NCBI GenBank assembly: GCA_030656145.1
Contig: JAUSOF010000047.1
Coordinates: forward strand, 1 to 34,367
Reading direction: 5' to 3'
Length of the DNA: 34,367 nt
Source of the DNA: Pseudomonas sp.
GTDB lineage: Bacteria; Pseudomonadota; Gammaproteobacteria; Pseudomonadales; Pseudomonadaceae
The translations under genes and the position numbers were made by a program. Under the pieces are notes generated by a model that saw only the letters and a list, made by a program, of their open reading frames with translations, made no database searches and was not told the origin of the DNA. Positions 9,710 to 18,420 of this stretch are shown one piece after another; within the stretch, counting starts at the first letter, position 1, and every line of letters begins with the position of its first letter.

Positions 9710-10543
9710 ATGGTCACCATCGAAGCCCTGCTCAACAACGCCGAACTACCCGACTCGCCCACCCCACAGCTGGATGCCGAGCTGCTGCTGGCTCATGCCC
9801 TGGGCAAGTCGCGCAGCTACCTGCATACCTGGCCGGAACGCGAACTCGACGCGCCGCAGCTGGAGCGTTATCAGGCGGCGCTGGCGCGGCGTCAGGCCGG
9901 CGAGCCGGTGGCCTATATCCTCGGTCAGCAGGGTTTCTGGAGCCTGGAGCTGGAGGTCGCCTCGCACACTCTGATTCCGCGTCCGGATACCGAGCTGCTG
10001 GTGGAGACCGTGCTCGCGCTGCTGCCGGCCACGCCTGCCGCGCTGCTCGACCTGGGCACCGGCACCGGTGCGATTGCCCTGGCCCTGGCCAGTGAACGGC
10101 CAGCCTGGCGACTAACCGGTGTGGATCGCGTGGCGGAGGCGGTGGCCTTGGCCGAGCGCAATCGCGCACGACTCAAGCTGGCCAATGCCAGCTTTGTTGC
10201 AAGCCACTGGTTTAGCGCTCTGGCAGGTCAGCGCTATCAGCTGATCGTCAGCAATCCGCCCTATATCGCTGCCGATGATCGCCATCTGGCCGAAGGCGAT
10301 GTGCGTTTCGAGCCGAGCAGCGCCCTGGTGGCGGGCGCGGATGGTTTGGACGATATTCGCCTGATCATCCAGCAGTCCCCGGACTATCTTCAAGCGGCAG
10401 GCTGGTTGCTGCTGGAGCATGGTTTCGACCAGGCCTCGGCGGTACGTGAGCTGCTTAGCGCGCGCGGTTTTAGCGCGGTGCAAAGCCGGCGTGACCTGGG
10501 CGGCCATGAGCGCATCAGTCTGGGACGCTTCGATAATGAGTGA
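9710..10543 (+). CDS. prmC: Release factor glutamine methyltransferase
   Basis: Encodes 277 residues. PrmC (HemK) N5-methylates the Gln of the GGQ motif in RF1 and RF2 using S-adenosylmethionine. The SAM-binding motif DLGTGTGAIALALA starts near residue 114 and the glutamine-binding NPPY is at 182-185. The N-terminal 80 residues are the helical substrate-recognition domain. The ATG lacks a clear Shine-Dalgarno sequence, perhaps because a REP doublet was inserted directly upstream. It overlaps moeB by 8 nt. Confidence 0.97.
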   Translation: MVTIEALLNNAELPDSPTPQLDAELLLAHALGKSRSYLHTWPERELDAPQLERYQAALARRQAGEPVAYILGQQGFWSLELEVASHTLIPRPDTELLVETVLALLPATPAALLDLGTGTGAIALALASERPAWRLTGVDRVAEAVALAERNRARLKLANASFVASHWFSALAGQRYQLIVSNPPYIAADDRHLAEGDVRFEPSSALVAGADGLDDIRLIIQQSPDYLQAAGWLLLEHGFDQASAVRELLSARGFSAVQSRRDLGGHERISLGRFDNE

Positions 10544-11321
10544 CGCCATGAGCCCGCAAGACATGCTGACTGACGAAGAACTGCTGCGCTATAGCCGGCA
10601 GATCCTGCTGCAACAGATCGATATTGACGGCCAGTTGCGCCTCAAAAACAGCCGTGCGCTGATCGTCGGCCTGGGTGGGCTGGGCTCGCCGGTGGCGCTG
10701 TATCTGGCCGCGGCCGGGGTTGGTGAATTGCACCTGGCGGATTTCGACACGGTGGATCTGACCAACCTGCAGCGGCAGATCGTCCATGACACCCAGAGCG
10801 TCGGCCAGAGCAAGGTCGATTCGGCCTCGCGGCGTCTGCTGGCGATCAATCCGCAACTTCGTCTGCAGGCCCATCGCCAGGCGCTGGACAGCGACTCGCT
10901 GGCGGCGGCAGTCAGCGCGGTGGACCTGGTGCTGGACTGCTCGGACAACTTTGCCACCCGCCTGGCGGTCAACGCTGCCTGTGTGGCGGCGCGCAAGCCG
11001 CTGGTCAGCGGCGCGGCGATTCGCCTGGAAGGGCAGCTCTCGGTGTTCGATCCACGGCGTGCCGATAGCCCGTGTTATCACTGCCTGTATGGCCACGGCA
11101 GCGAAGCCGAGCTGACCTGCAGCGAAGCCGGGGTAGTCGGCCCGCTGGTGGGCTTGGTCGGTAGCCTGCAGGCTCTGGAAGCGTTGAAGTTATTGGCACA
11201 ATTCGGTGAGCCGCTGGTCGGTCGTCTGCTTCTGATCGATGCACTGGGCTCGCGCTTTCGTGAGCTGCGGGTCAAGCGTGACCCGGCGTGTAGCGTCTGT
11301 GGCGGTGCTGGCCGTGAGTAA
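10536..11321 (+). CDS. moeB: MoeB/ThiF-family adenylyltransferase (molybdopterin synthase activation)
   Basis: E1-like enzyme that adenylates the C-terminal Gly of MoaD so that it can carry sulfur for molybdopterin. From ATG 10536 it has 261 residues; ATGs at 10548 and 10563 are also possible. Seen are the nucleotide-binding GLGGLGSP near 45-52, [14 protein letters not shown] near 68-81, and two zinc-ligand CxxC pairs, CYHC and CSVC, the second at the C-terminus. A ThiF role in thiamine synthesis cannot be excluded by sequence alone, but the prmC-moeB-murI context is that of Pseudomonas moeB. It overlaps both neighbours by 8 nt. Confidence 0.9.
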   Translation: MSDAMSPQDMLTDEELLRYSRQILLQQIDIDGQLRLKNSRALIVGLGGLGSPVALYLAAAGVGELHLADFDTVDLTNLQRQIVHDTQSVGQSKVDSASRRLLAINPQLRLQAHRQALDSDSLAAAVSAVDLVLDCSDNFATRLAVNAACVAARKPLVSGAAIRLEGQLSVFDPRRADSPCYHCLYGHGSEAELTCSEAGVVGPLVGLVGSLQALEALKLLAQFGEPLVGRLLLIDALGSRFRELRVKRDPACSVCGGAGRE

Positions 11322-12102
11322 TGACGGACCAATCGGCGTGTTCGATTCCGGCGTCGGCGGTCTGTCGGTGCTGGGCGAGATTCGTGCGCTACTGCCCAAT
11401 GAATCGTTGCTCTATGTAGCTGACAGCGGTCATGTGCCTTATGGCGAGAAGAGCCCGGAATTTATCCGCGCGCGTTGTCGCTATCTCGCCGCGTTTCTCC
11501 TCGGGCAAGGCGCCAAGGCGCTGGTGTTGGCCTGCAATACGGCAACCGCGGCGGGGGTTGCCGAATTGCGCGAGCTGTACCCGCAGCTGCCTATCGTCGG
11601 CATGGAGCCGGCGGTCAAGCCGGCTGCCGCCGCGACTCGTTCGGGTGTGGTCGGGGTGCTGGCCACTACCGGTACCCTGAAAAGCGCCAAGTTCGCTGCT
11701 TTGCTCGACCGCTTTGCCAGCGATGTGCGGGTCATTACCCAGCCGTGTCCGGGGCTGGTCGAGCGTATCGAGGCTGGCGAACTGGATAGTGCGCAGACCT
11801 GCGATATGCTGCGCGGCTGGGTACAACCGCTCTTGGCTGACGGCTGCGACACGCTGATCCTCGGCTGTACCCATTACCCCTTTATCAAGCCACTGTTGCG
11901 TCAGCTACTGCCCGAGTCAGTCAGCCTGATCGACACTGGCGCCGCGGTCGCACGGCAACTGCGCTGTGTGCTCGGCGAGCGTCAGTTACTGGCCACTGGG
12001 CCGGCGCAGGCGGCACGCTTCTGGTCGAGCGCTGAACCGCTGCGCATGCAGGCAGTATTGCCGCAGTTGTGGGGCGAGTCGGTGCAGGTAATGGCGCTTT
12101 GA
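11314..12102 (+). CDS. murI: Glutamate racemase
   Basis: Converts L- to D-glutamate for peptidoglycan. I place the start at GTG 11314 ([16 protein letters not shown]), which overlaps moeB by 8 nt and gives 262 residues, the normal length; the frame stays open further upstream within moeB. The two catalytic cysteines are C74 (ACNTATA) and C185 (GCTHYPF), with D11-S12 in FDSGVGG. No terminator is visible after it. Confidence 0.95.
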   Translation: MSNDGPIGVFDSGVGGLSVLGEIRALLPNESLLYVADSGHVPYGEKSPEFIRARCRYLAAFLLGQGAKALVLACNTATAAGVAELRELYPQLPIVGMEPAVKPAAAATRSGVVGVLATTGTLKSAKFAALLDRFASDVRVITQPCPGLVERIEAGELDSAQTCDMLRGWVQPLLADGCDTLILGCTHYPFIKPLLRQLLPESVSLIDTGAAVARQLRCVLGERQLLATGPAQAARFWSSAEPLRMQAVLPQLWGESVQVMAL

Positions 12103-12136
12103 TCGCCCAGGGCAGGAGCTTTATTTCTTTCCAGCC

Positions 12137-12164
12137 TTTCGCCAGGAATAAAAATTTCTATACT
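12137..12164 (+). promoter_or_regulatory. Possible sigma70 promoter of pagL
   Basis: TATACT at 12159-12164 is a good -10 box; the best -35 at 16-bp spacing is the weak TTTCGC (12137-12142). It lies about 50 bp before the pagL ATG in an AT-rich patch. A weak -35 would fit activator dependence. Confidence 0.3.
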
Positions 12165-12214
12165 CCCAGCAGCGAAGGGTGGCGCTCCATCCACCAGATT
12201 AAAAGGATATTCCA

Positions 12215-12727
12215 ATGACCAAGCTGTTTCCTGCGGCTGCGCTTGCGGCTTTGATTCTGGGGCCGGCCTGCGCAGTGCAAGCCGCCGATGTGACCTTCGC
12301 CATTGGCCAGTCCGGTGATTCGACCATGGTCTATCGCGTCGGTACCCAGTTCGATTTCGGTACCTTGCGTCAGTACGACAGCGGACGCCTGACAGGTTAC
12401 TGGGATGCCGGTTACACCTACTGGCAAGGCGACGAAACGGCGAGCAATCACAGCCTGTCCTTCATTCCCGTATTCGTTTATGAGTTCGCTGGCGACACCG
12501 TGCGGCCCTATGTCGAGGCGGGTATTGGTCTGGCCGCGTTCAGCAGCACCAAGCTGGAAGACAACGAGCTGGGGTCGTCCTTGCAGTTTGAAGATCGCCT
12601 CGGCTTCGGGGTGCGCTTTGCCGGTCAGGAAGTCGGTCTGCGGGCTGTGCACTACTCCAACGCCGGGCTGAAAAAGCCGAATGACGGCGCCGAGGCCTAT
12701 ACCCTGCATTACCGTTTGAGTTTTTAG
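12215..12727 (+). CDS. pagL: Lipid A 3-O-deacylase (PagL family)
   Basis: Encodes 170 residues: a Sec signal peptide (cleavage likely after VQA, residue 23) and an 8-stranded outer-membrane barrel ending in Phe. PagL removes the 3-O acyl chain of lipid A. The catalytic triad matches the family in identity and spacing: H146 and S148 in HYSNAG and E160, as in P. aeruginosa PagL (His-x-Ser, Glu 14 residues after His). AAGGA precedes the ATG. Its place after murI is the same as PA4661 after PA4662. Confidence 0.9.
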   Translation: MTKLFPAAALAALILGPACAVQAADVTFAIGQSGDSTMVYRVGTQFDFGTLRQYDSGRLTGYWDAGYTYWQGDETASNHSLSFIPVFVYEFAGDTVRPYVEAGIGLAAFSSTKLEDNELGSSLQFEDRLGFGVRFAGQEVGLRAVHYSNAGLKKPNDGAEAYTLHYRLSF

Positions 12728-12950
12728 CCGGCTGTTCGAAAGCACGGATATTTGTCGGTAGAGTCGAGCCGCGTAGGTCGGGCCGCGCAGGTCGGGTCGC
12801 CTAGGCTCCGCTCTGCGCAGCCCGGCAGGTTGGTTTTATTGGGCTACGTCCCTCGGCGCCAACCTGCAATTTGCGGTTGCTTGCCATTCCCAGGCAGGAC
12901 TCAACGTCCATCGCTGGTTGGCCGATTTTTAATTCTGCAATAAACCCGAT
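12728..12950. repeat. Non-coding gap with tandem and inverted repeats
   Basis: Between the convergent pagL and ykgJ-type genes. Two near-identical 14-mers lie in tandem (12773-12786 and 12787-12800, GTAGGTCGGGCCGC and GCAGGTCGGGTCGC), and GCAGGTTGG (12825-12833) pairs with CCAACCTGC (12859-12867). This looks like decayed REP-type sequence, possibly doubling as a bidirectional terminator. The 63-codon open frame inside it has no support as a gene. Confidence 0.5.
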
Positions 12951-13268
12951 TCAGCGATAAATGCTGGTCATGCCGCGACGTTCGTCCAGGCACTCGGGGG
13001 AGGCCGTCTCGAATTCGCGGCAGATCAGCGGGCGCACTTCATAGATGGTGCAACGCATGCTGTCGCGATCCAGCGCCGCACACCAGCCATCATCCAGACG
13101 ATGCATGACTTCGCCGCCCCAGTCATCGGTGGCGATAAAGCGTGGCGGCACCCCGGTGTCGGTGATCAGCATGACTTCCAGTTGGCAGCAACAAGCGGCG
13201 CAGTTGCTGCAACTGACCGCGGGTTCAGTGGGCAATTGGCTGAGGGGAATGTGGTTTGGGTCGGTCAT
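12951..13268 (-). CDS. YkgJ-family Cys-rich metal-binding protein
   Basis: From ATG 13268 it encodes 105 residues with nine cysteines (20, 23, 26, 27, 28, 63, 73, 83, 93). The pattern CSNCAACCC, then CTIYEVRPLICREF, is typical of the YkgJ/CxxCxxCC family, thought to bind zinc or an iron-sulfur cluster. The frame is open 38 codons further upstream, but that part runs into a REP-like repeat and is not protein-like. A gap of 137 bp with a repeat separates it from the DUF2878 gene, so membership in the photolyase operon is doubtful. Function is unknown. Confidence 0.85.
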   Translation of the reverse strand: MTDPNHIPLSQLPTEPAVSCSNCAACCCQLEVMLITDTGVPPRFIATDDWGGEVMHRLDDGWCAALDRDSMRCTIYEVRPLICREFETASPECLDERRGMTSIYR

Positions 13269-13335
13269 AGTGGTGCAGTGTACGCCAGGCGCGGTACTGC
13301 ATTGTATCGGGTCGACCAATGCAGCTTGGAGATTA

Positions 13336-13412
13336 TAGGGTGCGCCGTGCGCACCGATGAATGCGCACGTCTGAGCATGCACAAATCTGCTGTCGGTGGC
13401 GCAGCCTACGTC
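13336..13412. repeat. REP-like repeat, copy 1
   Basis: Positions 13336-13357 are identical over 22 nt to 30179-30200 (core GGGTGCGCCGTGCGCACC, itself a near-palindrome). The far end, GGTGGCGCAGCCTAC, looks like a degenerate inverted partner. It sits between the end of the DUF2878 gene and the ykgJ-type gene. Confidence 0.7.
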
Positions 13413-13933
13413 GATTGGCGCGTGCGAGTCCTTTGTTCATGTTGGCTGCGGTAGAGCTTGGCAAATCCATGCAGCACGGGCATTACCAACGCCCAGATTA
13501 CTGCCAGCAAGAGCAGCGTCTGCCAGGTGCCGTAAGGCATGCCAACGCCTGCGATTTGTGCGCCGGCATAGTAGGACAGCGGGCCGGCGCAGGCGCCGAG
13601 CAGGCTGGCGCGCCACCAGGGACGGGCCGTCCAGGCCAGGCAATGATTGAGCGTGGTTGCCAGCAACAACCAGAGCAGCGCCAACCACAGCGGGATCAGG
13701 TTCCGTGGCTCGCCAAAGTCGAATACCCCGAGGTTGAGCAGGAAGCTATCCAGTGCGCTGCCGGCGAGAAATACACTGAGCAGCAGCTTGCCTTCGGCAG
13801 CCCAGCTGCTGACCCAGAGTAGATGTACCACCACTGCTGCAGCGACGATCAGCAGCCACAAGCTGTCGCCACCGAATACGCAGGCGAACCAGCCGAGCTG
13901 AAAGAGCAGGGCGTTGGCGATCAGTTTAGGCAT
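13406..13933 (-). CDS. DUF2878 membrane protein
   Basis: Encodes 175 residues, mostly hydrophobic, with five or six likely membrane helices (for example ALLFQLGWFACVF, LLIVAAAVVVHLLW, LWLALLWLLLATTL, LLLLAVIWALVMPVL) and a short basic C-terminal tail. I recognise it as DUF2878, an uncharacterised inner-membrane family often found next to Cfa-type methyltransferase, DUF1365 and COG2907 genes. The ATG overlaps the cfa stop by 8 nt, so it is the ninth and apparently last gene of the photolyase operon. A role in membrane-lipid modification is inferred from context only. Confidence 0.88.
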   Translation of the reverse strand: MPKLIANALLFQLGWFACVFGGDSLWLLIVAAAVVVHLLWVSSWAAEGKLLLSVFLAGSALDSFLLNLGVFDFGEPRNLIPLWLALLWLLLATTLNHCLAWTARPWWRASLLGACAGPLSYYAGAQIAGVGMPYGTWQTLLLLAVIWALVMPVLHGFAKLYRSQHEQRTRTRQST

Positions 13934-15200
13934 CGAAATTTCCTAGCAAGGGTTCCGGTTGCGCCGCTGGTTTGGCCAGCAGCAATTGTGCGGTGCCGAT
14001 GGTGCGCTCGATGAAGCCACCCTCGCAATAGCAGAGGTAGAACTCCCAGAGTCGATAGAAATGCTCGTCATAGCCAAGTTGCTCAAGCGTGTGCCTGGCC
14101 TGCTGCAGATTGTCGTGCCACAGGCGCAGGGTGCGGGCGTAATGTTGGCCGAAATCTTCCATGTGGTGCAGGTTCATGTCGGTCTTGGTGGTGATGATGT
14201 CCAGCATCTTGTGCACCGAGGGCAGCGCGCCACCGGGGAAGATATAGCGCTGGATGAAGTCGACACTCTTCTTCGCCTGCTCGTAGCGCTGGTCGCGGAT
14301 GGTGATGGCTTGCAGCAGCATCAGTCCGTCATCTTTCAGCAGTTGCGCACACTGCTTGAAGTAGGTGGGCAGGAAGCGGTGGCCGACGGCTTCGATCATT
14401 TCGATCGACACCAGCTTGTCGTACTGGCCTTGCAGGTCACGGTAGTCTTCCAGCAGCAGGGTGATGCGATCGCCCAGGCCGAGTTCGGCAATGCGTCGCT
14501 CCGTATAGGCGTATTGCTCGCGCGACAAGGTGGTGGTGGTCACCTGGCAGCCGTAATGGGTGGCGGCATGGATTGCCATGCTGCCCCAGCCGGTGCCGAT
14601 TTCCAGCAGGTGGTCGCTGGGTTTGAGCGCGAGTTTCTGGCAGATGCGTTCGAGCTTGTTCAGCTGCGCCTGCTCAAGGCTGTCTTCCGGGCGCGCAAAC
14701 ATGGCCGCGGAATACATCATGGTTGGGTCGAGCAGTTGCTCGAAGAGCTCGTTGCCGAGGTCATAGTGGGCCGCGATATTCTTGCGTGAGCCCTTGCGGG
14801 TATTGCGATTAAGCCAATGCAGGCTCTGTACCAAAGGGCGGCCGAGCTGCGCCAAACCGCGCTCCATGGCGTCCAGTAGCTCCAGGTTGCTGACGAACAC
14901 GCGAATCACCGCGGTCAGGTCAGGAGAACTCCAGTAACCGTGAATATAAGCTTCGCCAGCGCCGATTGAGCCGTTACCGGCGACCAGGCCCCAGAGTGCG
15001 CCGTCGAGTACCCTGATCTCGGCGCGCAGGGTGGCAGTGGCGTCACCGAATTCGAGAAAATCATCGCCGTCGATGACCCGTAGGTGACCGTGGCGCAACT
15101 GGCTCAGTTGGCGCAGGACGGCACGGCGCAGCAAGCTGGCGCCGATCCCGCTGCCCGCACGTACCGAGGTTTTCGCGGATGACAGGCTAGAACTTTTCAT
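13926..15200 (-). CDS. Cyclopropane-fatty-acid synthase / UfaM-type SAM methyltransferase
   Basis: From ATG 15200 (preceded by AAGGA) it encodes 424 residues of the COG2230 family, which transfers a methyl or methylene group from SAM to double bonds of phospholipid acyl chains. Seen are KNIAAHYDLGNELFEQ near 140-155, the SAM motif LLEIGTGWGS at 198-207, SIEMIEAVGH at 265-274, and YCEGGF with C392 at the position of the E. coli Cfa active-site Cys. It has the lipid-acting fold, but its company (flavin oxidase, DUF1365, SDR) is that of furan/methylated fatty-acid clusters, so product chemistry may differ from a cyclopropane. Overlaps the DUF1365 gene by 14 nt. Confidence 0.9.
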   Translation of the reverse strand: MKSSSLSSAKTSVRAGSGIGASLLRRAVLRQLSQLRHGHLRVIDGDDFLEFGDATATLRAEIRVLDGALWGLVAGNGSIGAGEAYIHGYWSSPDLTAVIRVFVSNLELLDAMERGLAQLGRPLVQSLHWLNRNTRKGSRKNIAAHYDLGNELFEQLLDPTMMYSAAMFARPEDSLEQAQLNKLERICQKLALKPSDHLLEIGTGWGSMAIHAATHYGCQVTTTTLSREQYAYTERRIAELGLGDRITLLLEDYRDLQGQYDKLVSIEMIEAVGHRFLPTYFKQCAQLLKDDGLMLLQAITIRDQRYEQAKKSVDFIQRYIFPGGALPSVHKMLDIITTKTDMNLHHMEDFGQHYARTLRLWHDNLQQARHTLEQLGYDEHFYRLWEFYLCYCEGGFIERTIGTAQLLLAKPAAQPEPLLGNFDA

Positions 15201-15999
15201 GGTGTACGTCCTTCGATACTGGGCGAGCGACACGGAATTCACCTTCCGCGGCTCGATGGCTAATTAGGGGGATGCGCTTGACGAACAGGCGCAGGGCTTG
15301 CCAGTAGATAGCGGCGACGGTCTTGCCGGTCATCCAGGGGAAGCTGCGCAGGTAGGCATGCAGGCTTGCCCGGTCGAGCGGGCTGCGTTGCAGGCTGAGG
15401 CTGGCATCGAACACTTTGGTATCGCCTTGGTCGCCAGTCATCCAGTCGGCCATGTGGATGCCCAGGCGTTCACCTGCGGGGCTGAACGCCATGCGGTATT
15501 CCAGTTCACGCGGCAAAAAAGGCGAGACGTGAAAGGCCTTGGCTACGGCGAAGTGTTGATGACCCTCGCCGTCTGCCGGCAACACATAGTGGTAACGCTC
15601 GCGCCACGGGGTATTGCTCACTTCGCAGAGGATCGCCGCCAGGCTGCCATCGGCTTCATGGCAGTAGAAGAAGCTCGCCGGATTGAAGGCCAACCCCCAG
15701 CTGCGCGGCTGGGTCAGCAGGCATACCGAGCCTTGCGGCGTGTGCCCCAAGGCTGCGCCGACCCGCTGGCGCACGGCGTCGATCAGGCTGACCCCGGCCC
15801 GGGTGAATTGCGGCAGGTAGTCGGTTTCACGAAAGGCAAAAGGCGCCCAGCGGCCCTTGCCGGCCAGGGGCGAGAGGTCGAACAGTTGCTGCTGCTCGTC
15901 CAGGTCGAGATAAAGCAGGCCCATGCGGTAGCGGAAGTTATGAACTTTGGGGGCGAAGCGTCGGTGCTGCACCCAGCCGCTATACAGGGCGCTGTTCAT
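15187..15999 (-). CDS. DUF1365 protein
   Basis: Encodes 270 residues of the DUF1365 family (COG3496), an uncharacterised cytoplasmic protein almost always next to a COG2907 flavin oxidase and a Cfa-type methyltransferase. The start MNSALYSGWVQHRRFAPKVH and the segment NPASFFYCHEADG are typical. The ATG at 15999 overlaps the stop of the oxidase gene by one base (TGATG). Several conserved His and Cys residues suggest a catalytic or metal role in acyl-chain modification, but nothing firm is known to me. Confidence 0.9.
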   Translation of the reverse strand: MNSALYSGWVQHRRFAPKVHNFRYRMGLLYLDLDEQQQLFDLSPLAGKGRWAPFAFRETDYLPQFTRAGVSLIDAVRQRVGAALGHTPQGSVCLLTQPRSWGLAFNPASFFYCHEADGSLAAILCEVSNTPWRERYHYVLPADGEGHQHFAVAKAFHVSPFLPRELEYRMAFSPAGERLGIHMADWMTGDQGDTKVFDASLSLQRSPLDRASLHAYLRSFPWMTGKTVAAIYWQALRLFVKRIPLISHRAAEGEFRVARPVSKDVHHEKF

Positions 16000-17246
16000 C
16001 AAAGCACCTCGCCGAAGGCGCGGGCCACGCGCAGGGCGCTGACCACGCCATCTTCATGGAAGCCGTTGGCCCAGTAAGCGCCGCAAAAATAGCTGTGCTG
16101 CGCGCCGAGCAATTCTTCCCAGCGTGCCTGGGCGGCCATGCCGGCCAGGCTGTATTGCGGGTGGGCATAACGGTAGCATGCGAGGATCTTGGTTGGATCG
16201 ATCAACGCCGTTTGATTGAGGCTGACGCAGAAGGTGGTGTCGCTTTGAATTCCCTGGAGAATGTTCATGTCGTACGTTACCGCCGCAGGCTGATTGGCTG
16301 GCCCGCCGAGGCGATAGTTCCAGCTGGCCCAGGCCAGGCGGCGTTTGGGCAGCAGGCGAGTATCGCTGTGCAGCACCACGTCATTGTCGGCATAGGGTAG
16401 GGCACCAAGAATCTCCTGCTCGGCCTGCGATGGTTGGGCGAGTAGCTTGAGGGCCTGGTCGCTATGGCAGGCGAACACCACCTTGTCGAAGCGCTCGCTG
16501 CCAGCGGCGCTGTGCAGGGTCACGCCTGTCGCATCACGCTCGACCCGCTGTACGGGACAGTTCAACCGAATATGCTGCTTGAACGACGCGCTCAGTGGCG
16601 CCACATAGCTGCTCGAACCGCCTTCTACCACGCACCACTGAGGGCGGTTGCTGACCGACAATAGACCATGGTTCTTGAAGAACCGCACGAAGAATTGCAG
16701 GGGGAAACCGAGCATGTCGGCCAGCGACATCGACCATATTGCAGACCCCATCGGCACGATGTAGTGCTGGATGAAGCGTTCGCCGTAACCGCGTTGCTTG
16801 AGGTAGGTGCCGAGGGTGGTGACGGCATCTATACGGTTGTGCTGCAGATCATCCAGTGCCTCGCGGTTGAAACGCAGGATGTCGCGCACCATGCCGATGA
16901 ACTTGGGTGACAGCAGGTTACTGCGCTGGGCGAACAGGCTGTTGAGGTTATTGCCGTTGTACTCCACGCCACTGACCGGGTCAGTCACCGAGAAGCTCAT
17001 TTCGGTAGGTTTGAAGCCGACCCCGAGCTGGTTGAGCAGGTGAATGAAGTTTGGATAGGTCCAGTCATTGAACACAATGAAACCGGTGTCCACCGCATAG
17101 CTTTTGCCCTCGACAGTGACGTTTACCGTATGGGTATGGCCACCCACCCAGTCACCCGCCTCGAATACGGTGATTTCATGGTTTCGATTGAGCAGGTAGG
17201 CGCTGGTCAGGCCAGCGATACCGCTGCCGATAATGGCGATTTTCAT
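15999..17246 (-). CDS. COG2907 FAD-dependent amine-oxidase-like protein
   Basis: Encodes 415 residues. The dinucleotide-binding motif GSGIAGLTSAYLL begins at residue 7, followed by the FAD ribose-binding Glu in FEAGDWVGGHTHTV and a C-terminal FAD segment (CGAYWANGFHEDG). The fold is that of flavin amine oxidases and desaturases. In this context the likely substrate is a methylated or unsaturated acyl chain rather than an amine, by analogy with desaturation steps in furan fatty-acid synthesis; that is inference. It overlaps SDR (ATGA) and DUF1365 (TGATG), so it is translationally coupled on both sides. Confidence 0.9.
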   Translation of the reverse strand: MKIAIIGSGIAGLTSAYLLNRNHEITVFEAGDWVGGHTHTVNVTVEGKSYAVDTGFIVFNDWTYPNFIHLLNQLGVGFKPTEMSFSVTDPVSGVEYNGNNLNSLFAQRSNLLSPKFIGMVRDILRFNREALDDLQHNRIDAVTTLGTYLKQRGYGERFIQHYIVPMGSAIWSMSLADMLGFPLQFFVRFFKNHGLLSVSNRPQWCVVEGGSSSYVAPLSASFKQHIRLNCPVQRVERDATGVTLHSAAGSERFDKVVFACHSDQALKLLAQPSQAEQEILGALPYADNDVVLHSDTRLLPKRRLAWASWNYRLGGPANQPAAVTYDMNILQGIQSDTTFCVSLNQTALIDPTKILACYRYAHPQYSLAGMAAQARWEELLGAQHSYFCGAYWANGFHEDGVVSALRVARAFGEVL

Positions 17247-18001
17247 GCGCTGTCCTTGGTCGTACGAGCCATGCGCTTGCCGATGGCCACTTGCAGGCGT
17301 TTGGGCAGGTGAGCCAGAAGCAGAAGAATGGCGATGAAGGGCCCGGGAAACGCGATCTCGTAGGGGCGTTTATCCAGTCGCTCGGCGATATGCCGGGCGG
17401 CCTTGTCCACCGGCCAGCGCATTGGCATGGGGAAGTCATTTTTCTGCGTCAGCGGCGTATCGACGAAGCCGGGGCTGACCACGGTGACGGCGATGCCCTC
17501 AGCCGCAAGGTCAATACGCAGTGCTTCAAGCAGGTAACGCATGCCAGCCTTGGACGCCCCGTAGGCTTCGGCACGCGGCAGCGGCAGATAGGTCACCGAG
17601 CTGCTTACCCCGACCAGCTGTGGTTGATGCCCCAGGCGCAGCAGTGGCAGCGCCGCTTCTATGCAGTAGCTGGCAGAGAACAGGTTGGCTCGCACCACCC
17701 GCTCAATCATTGCGGCCTCGAAGTTCTGCACGTCGACGTATTCGCAGGTGCCGGCATTCAGGATTACGCTGTCCAGGGCTCCCCATACCTGAGCGATGCG
17801 TTCGCCAATTGCCCGTACCTGGGTGGCGTCGCTGAGGTCGCCGGCGGCGACCAGAACCTGTTCTGGATAGCGCTCGGCCAGTGCGTGCAGAGGTTCAGCA
17901 GTACGCGCACTCAGCGCCACACGATAGCCGCGTTGCAGTAGCAGTTCGGCCAGTGCGGCGCCAATGCCGCTGCTGGCGCCAGTGAGCCAGATGCGTTTCA
18001 T
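17243..18001 (-). CDS. Short-chain dehydrogenase/reductase
   Basis: Encodes 252 residues of a classical SDR: cofactor motif TGASSGIG at 7-14, NAG at 82-84 and catalytic Ser about 134, Tyr147 and Lys151 (YGASK). A hydrophobic stretch near the C-terminus (PFIAILLLLAHLP) followed by basic residues could anchor it to the membrane, sensible if the substrate is a lipid. The fourth to eighth genes of the operon (NTF2, SDR, flavin oxidase, DUF1365, Cfa) form a recurring module in proteobacteria. Substrate unknown. Confidence 0.92.
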   Translation of the reverse strand: MKRIWLTGASSGIGAALAELLLQRGYRVALSARTAEPLHALAERYPEQVLVAAGDLSDATQVRAIGERIAQVWGALDSVILNAGTCEYVDVQNFEAAMIERVVRANLFSASYCIEAALPLLRLGHQPQLVGVSSSVTYLPLPRAEAYGASKAGMRYLLEALRIDLAAEGIAVTVVSPGFVDTPLTQKNDFPMPMRWPVDKAARHIAERLDKRPYEIAFPGPFIAILLLLAHLPKRLQVAIGKRMARTTKDSA

Positions 18002-18420
18002 GCCAGTCTCCTTTTCAGCCAGCGAATGACCTGGCCAAGTAATGGCAGGTGCTCGTAGAGCAGGCTGCCTGCATCGAAGAAATCACGGTGCTGATGAACC
18101 TTGTCGGTCCACAGCAAGTGGGAGCAGCCTTCCACGCGGATCAGTTGGCCGGAGGCCAGGCGTGGGTGGCGGTAGCTCATGGTCCAGCGCAGGTAACCTT
18201 CGCCAGGGCGTACCTCATCGAAGCCATAGAAGTCGAAGCGCAGCTCGCTGACGTTGGCATACAGCTCTGTGAAGTAGCGTTGCATATTGGCCAGCCCGCG
18301 TACTTCATGCAGCGGGTCACGGAACAATGCATCGTCGCTGTACAGCTCGCCGAGGCGCTCGAGATTGTCCTTGTTCAAGGCGGCAAAGGAGCGCGCAAAT
18401 TGACGTAGAAAATCGCTCAT
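17998..18420 (-). CDS. NTF2-like (SnoaL-type) protein
   Basis: Encodes 140 residues of the NTF2-like cone fold, seen in FARSFAALNKDNLERLGELY, the segment DDALFRDPLHEV and a C-terminal W-x-D strand. Members of this superfamily are small isomerases, dehydratases or binding proteins. Overlaps of 4 nt with phr and with SDR place it in the operon. It is the same type of small protein that heads the SDR-oxidase-DUF1365-Cfa module under ChrR-sigmaE in other bacteria. Exact role unknown. Confidence 0.88.
   Translation of the reverse strand: MSDFLRQFARSFAALNKDNLERLGELYSDDALFRDPLHEVRGLANMQRYFTELYANVSELRFDFYGFDEVRPGEGYLRWTMSYRHPRLASGQLIRVEGCSHLLWTDKVHQHRDFFDAGSLLYEHLPLLGQVIRWLKRRLA

Noticed and set aside
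12752..12943. 63-codon frame after pagL
   Set aside because: It consists of the tandem and inverted repeats of the gap and has no ribosome-binding site.
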